From the NCBI GenBank assembly GCA_010909165.1, contig VJWM01000025.1:930001-994000 (forward strand): a DNA stretch of 64,000 nucleotides. The letters are read 5' to 3'. Origin of the DNA: Anthoceros angustus (taxonomy: Eukaryota > Streptophyta > Anthocerotopsida > Anthocerotales > Anthocerotaceae). How positions within the stretch are numbered: the stretch's first letter is position 1; each line of letters starts with the position of its first letter. Below the pieces are notes generated by a model. It did not search any database. It was not told the DNA's origin and worked only from the letters and a program-made list of their open reading frames with translations. The position numbers and the translations under genes were made by a program. This document shows, one piece after another, positions 53,091 through 64,000 of the stretch.

Positions 53091-54859
53091 ATGGCCGCCT
53101 ACCGAGCTTGGGTGCTGCGCAATCGCGATCGGCTCAGCAACGTGGAAAGCATCGCAAATGTGAGTCGCCTGCCGATCCGCTCTGGTCATTGCACTCTCAG
53201 ATGCTTGGAAGTTGGAATTCATGGCCGGAATTTCTGCATTTGCCGGTATCTCTTGGCCACACACCTGACATTTAGGAGCTGCGCATTGCAGACAATGACG
53301 TGGCTGCTGCCGGAGTCGATCTCCAGCTCTCCGATCGCACTTGACGCTGGTACAATTACATGCATGTTTGGTTGGCAATGTGTTTGGAACAATCTGAGAC
53401 CTCAGGCTGATGAGGTGTGAGGCGCTTGATTTGTGCAGTCAGCACTTCTTTTGGCGTCGTGGCTTTGTTGAATCAGCAGCTGTTGAAAGGAGCATCGAGA
53501 TCTATAGTCTTGGAAGGATCCGGAGCGACGGCACATGGTGTTCAGTCCGGGGCCTCCGGTCCAGGCCCTGCGGCGCCTGCGATACCATGGCCATTTTTCA
53601 TTTCTGTGATAAGGAAAACGGCGTCCTTGGTAGAGAAGGCTGCAGAGCATTACAGAGGAAAAGATTGCAAGTGGAACGCAATGGCCACGATCGAGGGAGT
53701 GAAGTGAGGCCCGGCCCTGTCCTGCCCTGCCCTGCCCTGCCCCGCATGGATGATATACTGTTCTTTCACCTTGAAGTTGTTTTCGCTCCGCTGGATGGTT
53801 AAAGTATGTATGTCTACAAGAGAAGTGTATCCAGGATCACGTGGCTCATGTGCTGGATCTGTTGGACTGAAATGGTCAGGTTCCTGATACGCCTAGCCAT
53901 ACTGCATGAGAGCGGGTACCAGATGCTTCTTGAAGGCGGAGAAACGGAGAACAGACACAAAATCGACCAGCTGAAAGGGCCGACAATGCAGCCCCTCTCC
54001 GACTGGGCCAGAAGTAGCATTCGCACCGAGCAAGTGTCAGATTTCAGTGCTCGTGTTCAGTACCCGGAGCATGGTCAGTTGACGACGCATACAGGTCGTT
54101 CTTCAAGTTGCTGGCGTTGCTGGACTTGGAGGCAAGCACAGGTGGTTGTGGAGGTGATGCTTATCACAAGGCCCCTCCTGTACGTGCTCCTTATCAAACG
54201 ATACGGGCTCAAGTCCTGGAGACCTTGGCTCTCCTCTCTTGCCATGGACGTGATGGGGTTGGGCGTGCACGTAGGTGCGGCATTTGCGCATGATCCTCAT
54301 CTCACCTTCCCGGGGCATGTTCGTTTCACTCAGGCTGAATGTGAGGAGGTGAGTGACAAGCTGACAGCCAGAAAATTTCATCTGAATTATCACAGACTGT
54401 TGGCCTCTGTCCAGATTGCTAGATCATTGATGAGCACCTTTGTGACTGCAGCTGAGGTGGAGACGTTTTCTATGGGGTTTGTACGTCATGAGAGACCCGT
54501 TCTTCAGTACGTGGACAAGGTATAACGAGCCGTCTTCCATATGACTTTGCATGCCCAGTCGACAGACGACCAAGTCTCCACTCGGAGAAACGATCGACGC
54601 TTCATAGCGTGTTGGACGCATCCTGCTGAGGAGCTGCATGACGAATAACCAGTCTTCCTGGCTGTGCAGGAGGTATCTGCACACGGTGGAGCACATGATG
54701 AAGCGAGCTCCCGTGATCGGTCGACTAACAGGCAAGTAACTCTATCTCGCCTTTTGCGTTCTGGGGATTTACTCTTACCGTTATCGTTGGGGAACAGGCA
54801 AGGCTGCAGCTGTCATTGAAGAGGTGCAAGAATGGTACACTTACATAGCAGCATCCTGA
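53091..54859 (+). CDS. PEX16: Peroxisome biogenesis protein PEX16
   Basis: Exons 53091-53159, 53292-53349, 53439-53703 and from 53880 onward are joined by GT-AG introns. They encode MAAYRAWVLRNRDRLSNV, TMTWLLPESISSSPIAL, LLNQQLLKG, EKAAEHYRGKDCKWN and LIRLAILHESGYQMLLEGGE, all matching plant PEX16 (SSE1). Downstream pieces are EVMLITRPLLYVLLIKRYG, an exon LRWRRFLWGLYVMRDPFFSTWTR ending near 54521, then RYLHTVEHMMKRAPVIGRLTG, and KAAAVIEEVQEWYTYIAAS before the stop at 54859. PEX16 is an integral membrane protein of ER and peroxisome that recruits peroxisomal membrane proteins with PEX3/PEX19 and is needed for oil and protein body formation in seeds. The exon layout at 54060-54160 is unclear: the continuous frame there (CWRCWTWRQ) does not look like PEX16. 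Confidence 0.9.
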
Positions 54860-55292
54860 TGGAGCAACAATTCGGGGCGAAGTATTTGCAACGTTCTCAC
54901 TCTCGTTCCTGCTTTGTCAATTCTAGACAATTTCAGTTGCCCCATACCTACCAAGTCTTCTGTTTACCTGAGTGACAAGATCTCAAGGAGAGTGTCTTAA
55001 GTGCATCTGTGTTTCACGGCAATTAGTACAACTCCCTGAGGAGATAGGCAATACAGTTTATATCAAGTTCTCAACCCACTGATGACCCAGCAGTAGCAAC
55101 AACTCAACCCTAATTTTGCCTGCTCATACTGCCTCAGCTTCTCCAACCCCACATCAAGCTCCTCATCTTAGTCCTCATAAACAAACATGAAATGAAGCTT
55201 GGACCTCCTCCTGCGGAATCCGAGAGCTATCCTTCACCCCGCAGGAGGCGAAGGAGAGCCCGAGACACCAACCTTGATGTGCTGAACCTCAG
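54860..55292. other. Convergent 3' intergenic region
   Basis: Lies between the PEX16 stop (plus) and the stop of the acidic coiled-coil gene (minus). No gene or repeat recognised. Confidence 0.35.
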
Positions 55293-55892
55293 TCAGTGCA
55301 TATGAAACATGGTCAATGGTCTTGTCTCCTCCTCTGTAGGCGACCCCTTCTCTTCCTGCAGAGCATAACCTAAACCCTGCTCTGCCAGAGCCTCCCTTTC
55401 CCCCTCTTCACTCTCCCCACCCTTTCCCCACCCGATTTCTTTCAAGCAGCTGCATGCGCCTGTGCAGCAAACGGCCCTTCCCTCTTCCACCTCCCCATCC
55501 CCGTCGTCTTCACTGAACAACGCACCCGCATACTCCTCGTCGTCATACTCCTCGTCATCTTCACCAAACAAATAGTCCTCGTCCCCTTCTTCCTCCATCA
55601 ACTCCTCTTCCTCCGCCTCTTGCGCCTCCTGCAGCTGCGCAATTTGTTGCTCGAGGAGGTTGAACTGCTGCTGAACACACTTGAACTGGCTCTGTATGCA
55701 GTTTAATTGCTGCTGCAAAGTCTCCACTCCAGACTGCACGCCCAACAACGCAGCCTTCACGCGGGCGGAGTGCGTCGACATCCGCTTGCTTAACCTCATC
55801 GGCTTCGGGCTCTCTTCCCGCGGCCTTCTCCTCCCTGGTATGCTTTGCGGTCTCGGTTCTGCATTGTCATTCGAAACAGCCCCGCTTGCCAT
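55293..55892 (-). CDS. Hypothetical acidic coiled-coil protein
   Basis: Intronless frame of 199 residues from the ATG at 55892 (MASGAVSNDNAEPRPQS). It has a basic N-terminal part (GRRRPREE, RLSKRMS), a coiled coil rich in Gln at about residues 50-95 (LQQQLNCIQSQFKCVQQQF, LLEQQIAQLQEAQEAEEEE) and a highly acidic stretch (EEEGDEDYLFGEDDEEYDDEEY). I do not recognise the family. The heptad spacing of Leu/Val and the strand-specific charge pattern favour a real protein, but a chance open frame in low-complexity DNA is possible. It is divergent from NPC1. Confidence 0.5.
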   Translation of the reverse strand: MASGAVSNDNAEPRPQSIPGRRRPREESPKPMRLSKRMSTHSARVKAALLGVQSGVETLQQQLNCIQSQFKCVQQQFNLLEQQIAQLQEAQEAEEEELMEEEGDEDYLFGEDDEEYDDEEYAGALFSEDDGDGEVEEGRAVCCTGACSCLKEIGWGKGGESEEGEREALAEQGLGYALQEEKGSPTEEETRPLTMFHMH

Positions 55893-56347
55893 CTTTGGGT
55901 GATGGCACAGCTGCAGAGAGAACAACAGAAGCTCTCCAACACTTGCAACTGAGCGCCTCCTGCACAACCCTCGCCTTAGTGAGCCTCCTCCACCTGCCCC
56001 CAGTCCTCACTAAGCCTCCTCGCTAAAGCCTCACCTCTCAGCCTCCTTACTAATAAGCCTCCTAAAAGGATAGGATACAAAGCCCGCAGTGCCTCGACAC
56101 CGGCCCTGATAATAATATAACGTCTACAACTGGCCACCCAGACGTTTGTCCCTTGGTGTACCTATAGCTACACCCATAGCCAATTTGCATGACACAAAAC
56201 AAATTAGACAAATAGGATATTAGGCAGATAGACACCTACATAAATCCAGGTGCAATCGTCTCGACACGCGAGCAGACAGTGAAGACTTGGACTCTGTCAG
56301 GTTGCTGAATTTTTGCTGATTTTCCCGTTCATGAGCGATTGGCAGCG
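55893..56347. promoter_or_regulatory. Divergent region between the coiled-coil gene and NPC1
   Basis: 455 bp expected to hold the NPC1 promoter. No TATA box or repeat stands out. Confidence 0.35.
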
Positions 56348-59300
56348 ATGGTCCTCCTCCTTCTCCTGTCCGCGCTGCTCCTGCTCTCCAATTCCCAGGC
56401 GAGTCTGCAAATTTGATCGTGCAGGTGTTATTATTTAGGAATAGAGCTTTCGGACCTGGTAGCCAGAATCGACTCCAATCAAGCAGTTGGATGCGCCTGG
56501 TCACATTCTTTGTTTCTGGTGGGCTCCAATTTTGCCATTCGCAGGTTATAGAGGGAGTTGGCGCAGAAAATGGAGCATCAGAAGCAATCCTTGCGACACT
56601 CCCGATGTCCGCTCCGTAGGTTTCCAACTCTCATCGATTTCTGCTCTGATTCTAACTCAATTACGGTGCTGACTTCATGGAGCGCTTCATTGTAGCACGG
56701 CACGACATGCCGAGGAGTTTTGTGCCATGTATGGCATTTGTGGGTCGCAGAAAGATGGAAAAGTTCTCAATTGCCCCTACTCTAGATCGGCTGTTACTGT
56801 AAGCTGTTCAGTGTTGCAAGGTGCCGTTCCTGCAGGCTGGTGTATGGGAAGAATTTCGGATTTCCTGACTGGGACTGTGGCGTGTTTGGCAGCCGAGTGA
56901 TCAGTTTTCATACAAAATTCAAAGCCTGTGTCCGAGTATCACGGGTTCTGTGTGCTGTACTGAAGAGCAATTTGATGTGCTACGGAGCCAAGTTCAGCAG
57001 GTGCGTTGCTCTGACCTGTTTTGTATAGACAGTGTGCATAGTTTATACTCCGCTGAGCTTACTGTGTTACTTGAATTTGGCCTTGTCATTCGCTGATGGC
57101 CGCTTGCTGTGCAGGCCGTCCCTTTCCTTACAGGGTGTCCTGCTTGTTTGCGAAACTTCCTCAACCTTTTCTGCGAGCTTGCCTGTTCCCCCAACCAGAG
57201 CCTTTTCATCAACGTAACTTCAGTTGACGAAGTATGCATCTCATACCGTAGGAGGATGAATTCGTTTCTACAGGGTGATGGCAGTTTTGAATGGCAGGAA
57301 GAGAACTTTGTGTCGTTGATGGACCATGATTTGTTTTGCTCTGCAATATACAACAGGTAGGGGGTGCGCGTACTGTACAAAGTATTGACTTCTACGTGAC
57401 GGATCAATATGGGACAAAGTTTTACGATTCCTGTAAGGATGTAAAATTTGCTGCCATGAATACCCGTGCCATGGACTTTATTGGTGGAGGCGCAAAGAAT
57501 TATGAGGGTAAGCAAAGAATTTCCATTCAGGGAGTACACCCTTAACAGCCCTGGTCTTTTCCTTTTATCAGCTGGTGGTTCACTGAGTTTGCCCTTGATT
57601 GCTGTGCAGACTGGTTCAGGTTCATCGGAAGGCAAGCCGGACTGTATGAGCCAGGCTCTCCCTATGCAATCAACTTTACGACAACTCTGCCTGATCGTTC
57701 ACCCATGCAGCCTCTCGATGCCGCAGTTGCTCCTTGCTCGGATCCATCGCTTTCTTGTTCTTGCGGTGACTGTCCCTCAGCAAGCATCTGCTCTGAACCA
57801 CTGCCACCTTCTCAGAACGCCACTGAGGGGTGCTCTTTCAAGATCGGAACTTTCAAGGTAGGAGCTGGCTGCTGGTGTCTATCTGTCCTTATCTGCCTGA
57901 TACATTGCGTTGTCACTGTTAGGTGCTAGGTGGCCAGTCACACACTTGCAATAGTACAGCCAGTTTTGTTTTGGTGGGTGTTGTTCTTTTCTTCTAAATT
58001 TTGAGAAACCATGATGCTTCTGGATCAGGTAAGATGTGTGGATCTAGCAGTGACTGTCTTATTTGCGGCAATCCTTGTGGGGGTAATTTTCTGGTGGAGA
58101 AACATGGAACGTAATCAACCTGCAACACGACATGGTGTGTCTGAGCGATTGCTAGCGGCTGGAGAGTCCAGTGAGCTCCAAGGTATTAATGGAGCAGCTG
58201 TCGAAATCTCCCCAGCAGAGGTAGTCTTCGTCTGCCATCAGACGTCTGAAACCCTTGAATCTCATGCTCTCTCCGCTTTTCCTTCCAGCAGATTGGCATA
58301 TGAACAGTTGAGAGTTGTTTTCTTGCAGGATAACTGCATTGAGGACAAGTCTTCTGCAGAATCTCCTCTTCTGGAAGCATTTCTCTCTGATTGGTTCCGG
58401 TATGTGTCTAGCTAGCCTCACCTTAACTGGGAGTTTCTCTTGACACTGAGATGTCTGGAGTGTCTTATGAACCATTCTTTTTTTTCAAATGCAGAACACA
58501 GGGCCAATGGATAGCTCAAAATCCCGGAAAAGTGCTGATCGCATCACTTCTTGTCACCGTTGTGATGTGCCTAGGATTATTCCGCCTTGAGGTGGAGACC
58601 AGACCCATCAAGGTAAGTGGGGACAATCGGGACCTCTAAGCCTGACTCTTGTTGCCAGTGTCTTGTTTTTGTTCAGGCTTACTCAAATGCAACAAGTATT
58701 GCAGCTTTGGGTGAGTCCTGGGAGTGTTGCTGCTGAGGAGAAGGAGTTCTTTGACAATCATTTGGCCCCATTCTATAGGATTGAACAGGTAGATTTTGGC
58801 AATCACTCATAGCCTTGCTTCATATTGTTCTCCGTCTGATATGGGGATAGGCAATGCTTCCCTTACTGTGCTAATTGTTATGTAAATTATCCTTTCAGCT
58901 TATCTTGGGGACGATACCGGCTCCTGGAGAAAAGTCAGCTCCAAGTATTGTGACCCAGAAAAATCTGCTGCTCTTGTTTGAGATGCAAAAGAAGGTGGCA
59001 ATATTGATTGCACGTCCTTCTGTTCTACTTTATCTTACTGCTGCTTGAGGGTCTCACAGCACTTGAGTTATGTACTGTACAGATTGATGATTTGCGTGCA
59101 AACTACTCGGGAACTACTGTGTCTCTACAAGACATATGCATGAAGCCTTTAGGCACTCCCTGTGCACTTCAGAGCATTCTGCAGGTGTAACTCTTCTCTC
59201 TTTGTACCGTAGAAAGCTGTTGAGTCCGGTAGGAATTTCTTAGAGACAGGACTCAGACTGGTAGATACATTAAGTGTTTTGTTGACCAAATTTTGTGAGC

Positions 59301-62300
59301 TCATGCATTCCTGGTGGTTCCTTGCAGTACTACAAGATGAACCGTGACTTTTATTATGAGTATGAAGGAGCGTCTCATGTTGACTTTTGCTTTGCGGTAA
59401 GCTCTTTGCAGAGTTTCTTCGATTCTGTTTTATGTATCTCGTGCTGTAGGTAGACCAGGAAGCACTTTCAATGCCAGAGTCGTGTTTCGTTTTCTCTCCA
59501 CCATCTCTCGCAGATGTCTGTTGTTAGTTCAGCGTGTAGTGGATAACGATCTTGTTTGAAATGTACAGCACTATTCAACATCAGAAAGCTGCCTCAGCGC
59601 TTTTGGAGGTCCAGTAGAGCCAAACGTGGTTGTTGGTGGATTTTCTGGTAACAATTATTCTCAGGTTAGTAGAACAGCATGAATTGTCCTTGTGGCCATC
59701 TGCAATATTTTATGGCTCAGTACTTCTTATAGAGACCTTGTTATCACCTCGTTTGCAGGCTACAGCCTTTATTGTAACATTGCCTGTAAACAATGCTGTT
59801 GATGAGTCAGCAGAGGCCAACGGGGCAGCAATAGCATGGGAGGAAGCATACATTCGCTTGGCAAAGGTTATTTTTTGTCCAAACCTTTATGCTGTGTCCG
59901 GCGGGTTTGGAAACGACCTGCGTTTCTGTGGCATGGTGAATTCTATTGTCTATTAACAATGATTCCGCACATATTGTTAGGAGGAACTCACTGCAATGGC
60001 TGTGGCCAACAATTTGACCATCTCATTTTCTTCGGAAAGTTCAGTTCAAGCTGAACTTGAGCGTGAGAGCACAGCTGATGCCCTCACTATCCTGGTATGA
60101 GTACTGCACACTTTTCTTTTTTAACACTTGTAAGCAAGTAGTACTTACTGACTTATAGCTTTCTGCAGATCAGCTACCTGGTGATGTTTGCATACATTTC
60201 ATTCACCCTAGGTGATTACTCAAATTCTTCAGGGCCCTTCTTTGTGGCATCAAAGGTTATCACATCTGCCTCCTGTATCATGTTCTTGATAGTTGTGAAT
60301 TTGATTTAAGGAATCTTGAGCATCCCTAACATGCTATATTGACTGTCATTGGCATTGTTTGCAGGTTCTTTTAGCCCTGTCTGGAGTGTTGATTGTTGCT
60401 CTTTCGGTACTCGCATCTATCGGGCTATTCAGCGCCTTTGGTGTCAAGTCGACCCTGATTATTGTTGAAGTGATACCTTTCCTTGTTCTTGCGGTATGTG
60501 CACAAAGCCAATAATGCCTTCCACTTTGGAAATCTCAGTGCAGCATAGCTTGCCATATATAATGGTAGTTGTGTCACAACAGCATACCACTGGTTGCAGG
60601 TAGGAGTTGACAATATGTGTATCTTGGTGAATGCGCTTAAACGGCAAAACAAGTCTCATCCCCTGGACAAGCGAGTTGGGAATGCGCTGGCTGAAGTTGG
60701 GCCTTCTATTACACTTGCAAGCTTGGCAGAAGCACTCGCTTTTGCAGTTGGAGCCTTTACTCCTATGCCGGCTTGTCGGGTCTTTTCCATGTTTGCTGGT
60801 CAGTGCACAGCCTTCCTCGAATTCTGGACACAGTCTTGTCCTGCTGTGGAAAAGGATGTAGGTGCAGGTACTGACTCTGTTTTACGTCTGCGACTGCAGC
60901 TGTAGCCGTGTTGGTGGATTATTTTCTCCAAGTGACAGCATTTGTGGCTCTAGTAACCTACGATTTTTGGAGAGCAGAAAACTATCGAGTGGATTGTTTC
61001 CCGTGTATATCAGTCACAGCAATAGATGAACCTGAAGATTTTGTACACGACGAGTCCATCAATGGTTTGTGCCCTGCTCATGTCTGTAACCGTGATGTAC
61101 TGCTGTGTGCGAGGATAAGATTAGACTTGGACCAGATTGATAAACTGGACGGAGTTGATCGTGCAGGAGGATACGGAAACCGACATGAGCCCGGATTTAT
61201 TTCTCGCTACATGCAGGTACTTGTATATAAGGCACTTGCTCATGGAAAAGTGCTAAGTTGAAGGAAAGCTCAAGTCTGACTTGGATGTTGCACTGTGGTT
61301 TGTAGAATATCCATGCTCCTGCTCTTAGGCAGCCACGAGTGAAAGCTCTGGTGGTGGCACTATTTTCTGGACTTTTACTTGCAAGCATAGTAAGAAAGAG
61401 TCCATTTAGTTTTTGGTTTTTGTCCCAATTCTGCATGTGGTTGAATCACCCAAGAAAATGTCTGTGGGTGCTCGGTGTTACAGCTCCGAACTCAATTTGT
61501 GGTTCTGTTAGCTCTTCATTGCAATGACAGTATTGTTTTGCAGGCATGGTCTACACGCCTCAGTCCAGGGCTGGATCAAAAGGTTGCTCTGCCTCGTGAT
61601 TCTTACTTGCAGGTTTGTGATCTGAGGTTCATTATATGTAGCTCCAACTTGTGTTGCAAAATAAGTCTCGCAATAGGCAACAGTGTTTTGTGATTTCAGG
61701 GTTATTTTGACAACATCACGGAGTACCTTCGGGTTGGACCACCAGTTTATTTTGTAGTCAAAGACTTCAACTACAGGTTGGGTGGACATTTGCTGAACAG
61801 TGGAAAGTCGTTGGTTTTGGCCACATGCGCATGAATGTTAGATGCAATGGAGAGCACCATGTCTGGTAAATTGTTTGACGTTGCCTTTCGTTTCATCAGT
61901 TCATCAAGTAATCAAACCAACCTACTGTGCTCCATCAGCCAGTGTGCCCCAAATTCTCTCCTCAACCAGGTAATCTTGTTCTCCGAGTCAGCTGTTGAAA
62001 AGAATGGGCCAGATCTCAGAAGTTAGACTATGGTGCAACGTTTTTGGGCTGTGCAGGTGTCAGCAGCAGCGTTGACTCCCAGCTCCAGCTTTATTGCAAC
62101 TCCTGCAGCATCCTGGTTGGATGACTTTCTAGTATGGCTGTCACCAGATGCTTTTGGGTGTTGCCGCAAATTTCCCAATGGTGAATATTGCCCTCCCGAC
62201 GATCAGGTTTGTTCTTGCAGCACACACCTCAAAGATGACTAGAGTAGTTTCTTCTAGAGTTTCGACTGGAGGCCTCTCAGTGGAATGAAGGGGGTTACTG

Positions 62301-64000
62301 ACATCACGGTGTTGGTTGCTCTAATCAGCCTCCGTGCTGTCCTGCTGGCGAAGATTTCTGCGGCCAGAGTGAGTTTTGTAAAGATTGCACAACGGTAATA
62401 GCCTGTTCCGGTGCCTGCTCTCTTGGTGGCCAACAAGTTCAGTCTTGTTTGGTGGAAACCTTCATTCTGGGGAGGCATTTAACATGTGGTCTACGGATCC
62501 CGCACAACTGTGATTTGACTTTCTGCAGTGTTTCCTGAGGACGGACCTTCATGAAGGTCGACCCTCTACAGAACAATTCAAAGAGAAACTTCCTTGGTTT
62601 TTAGAAGCGCTTCCCTCGGCAGACTGTGCAAAGGGTGGTCATGGTGCTTATACAAACAGTGTTGATCTAGATGGTGAGTTTGAGAGGCTGCAAACTTCTG
62701 TTCTCCTGTGGATTGAAGGCTTGCGCCATGTAGACATCTCTATACCTGCTTGACAGTTTCAGGGTCAAAAGGCATGTACTGACATTTCGGAGTTGTAGAG
62801 TTTGAAAGCGGGATTATCAAAGCATCAGAGTTCCGATCCTACCATACACCTTTGAACAAGCAGGTTGGTTTCTATTTGAAGGTGAAAACGTAATCTACAT
62901 GGATGTTAGAGAGGATCTGTCCTGAGGGGGACTTGGTTTTGCAGAGTGACTACATTGATGCTCTACGGTCAGCTAAAGATTTTGCTCGGAGCGTCTCCCT
63001 TTCTTTGAATGTAAGTTTCGTTGGCATTTTGGGCTTGAAGTCCCCGTTAAGAAGCATTGGAGTGACTACTTTGTGCGGTGTGTGTGCTGCAGATCACAGT
63101 TTTCCCATATTCCGTGTTTTACATTTTCTTTGAGCAATACTTGGACATATGGAGGATGACCGTAACCAGTCTGGTACTAGCACTCGGTGGGGATCTGAAC
63201 ACCAGACTGTCGTTATTTTGTGGTCTAGAGGCTGATTTTATGCTCGCTAATCTGGGTTTTGATACATGTTGAATCAGCCACTGTGTTTTGCGTATGTGCT
63301 GCAATAACGAACAGGTATATATCATCTCCACGGTCCCTTGGAACTTATTGTTCTGGCATGAAGGTTATGAGGTGATTCTGAGATGTCTGCCAATTGTGCA
63401 TTCGATGAAGCTTCAATTTGTGGTTGGATGTGGTTGGCAGCATATGGACGTCGGCCATCATCGTGCTTGTCATCTCCATGATAATTGTTGACATGCTGGT
63501 AACTCCTGGCTACTGAATCAGCTATGTACTTCCCTTCCATGTACTATTGTGATGAAGCGTCTGCGGGTCTCAATTGAAGTGTCTGAAGACTGAAGCACAC
63601 AGAATCGATGTGGCAATTTTGCAGGGCTTTATGGTACTATGGGGTATCCAGCTGAATGCTGTTTCTGTCGTGAACCTTGTGATGTCCATCGGCATTGCAG
63701 TGGAGTTTTGTGTCCACATCACCCACGCCTTTGCGGTTAGTAGTCCCTGAACAATGTGTCAGAGCTGGTCCCCAGATTTACATTCCTTCGGTCTGTAATT
63801 GAGGAGTGGCACTGCAGGTGAGTAGTGGGAGCCGTTCGGAGAGATCAACGAAGGCACTTCTGACCATGGGCGAGTCTGTCCTCAGGTGAGACATTCACTT
63901 GCAGTGGGGTGGCCCTTTTGGGTTTCTGACAGCTCTACCCCTCATTGCACTTGCCTTGATCACTCGTCTAATGCTGCTGCTGCGTTTAACGCGTTGGCAG
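56348..64000 (+). CDS. NPC1: NPC1-like sterol transporter, 3' end beyond window
   Basis: Many short exons can be followed. The first ones are 56348-56398, 56545-56615, 56696-56798, 56893-57000, 57115-57231, 57357-57507, 57610-57857, 58029-58220, 58329-58399 and 58495-58612; the last visible one is about 63818-63886. A signal peptide ([17 protein letters not shown]) is followed by the Cys-rich NPC1 N-terminal sterol-binding domain ([35 protein letters not shown]). Next come a first membrane helix, a lumenal domain, the sterol-sensing domain ([36 protein letters not shown]), the Cys-rich loop ([18 protein letters not shown]) and the RND-type helices with [18 protein letters not shown]1 moves sterol out of late endosomes or vacuoles; plant NPC1 affects sphingolipid balance. 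The first intron has a GC donor (CAG|GCGAGT at 56399). About 60-100 C-terminal residues are missing at the window edge. Confidence 0.95.

Noticed and set aside
1-64000. CRISPR arrays, bacterial operons or phage-type systems
   Set aside because: None present; all supported genes are plant nuclear genes with spliceosomal introns or plant retroelement parts.

Overview
This is plant nuclear DNA. The genes are split by short GT-AG introns: nearly all of the roughly 45 I delimited in COP1, GTS1, GTG1, HBS1 and importin are about 75-250 bp. The families are land-plant ones (COP1, LRB-type BTB, GTG1/COLD1, beta-expansin, GDSL lipase, NPC1, many PLS-class PPR proteins). Gene spacing is about 3-4 kb. 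The PPR-DYW proteins carry the KP-type variant (PG box KPARAW, C-terminus DRH or DLH instead of DYW), which is known from hornworts, lycophytes and ferns. A compact hornwort or lycophyte genome fits best. The absence of 50-60 bp introns argues mildly against Selaginella moellendorffii, but the sequence alone does not settle the organism.

Layout: 1-9.8 kb holds three related PPR editing factors in -,+,- order (the first runs off the left edge). 10.3-13.8 kb is COP1 (-). 15.8-17.7 kb is an LRB/POB1-like BTB protein (-), whose ATG lies only 87 bp from that of the divergent WD40 gene GTS1 (+, to 20.3 kb). 20.7-23.4 kb is GTG1/COLD1 (-). 24.3-31.05 kb is a dead Ty1/copia element (-) with two LTRs, an in-place inverted protease-integrase block, a deleted reverse-transcriptase core and a 2.2 kb internal tandem duplication. 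31-33.8 kb is decayed sequence. 33.8-36.7 kb is importin beta (+). 37.8-40.1 kb is a PPR gene ending at the PG box (+). 40-43 kb is AT-rich and repeat-laden. 43.3-44.5 kb is a beta-expansin (+). 45.3-46.4 kb is a PPR pseudogene (-). 47.6-50.1 kb is HBS1 (-). 50.9-52.6 kb is an AT-rich intronless GDSL lipase with a Pro-rich tail (-). 53.1-54.9 kb is PEX16 (+). 55.3-55.9 kb is an acidic coiled-coil protein (-). 56.3 kb to the right edge is NPC1 (+, incomplete).

These are mostly unrelated housekeeping genes. Two groupings stand out: the PPR editing-factor cluster, and two light-signalling ubiquitin-ligase components (COP1 and LRB-like) side by side. The oddest signal is in the copia element. The second copy of its internal duplication differs from the first mostly at CAG/CTG sites, while long stretches without such sites are identical. 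This looks like a CHG-methylation footprint, through either sequencing artefact or biology, rather than ordinary divergence.
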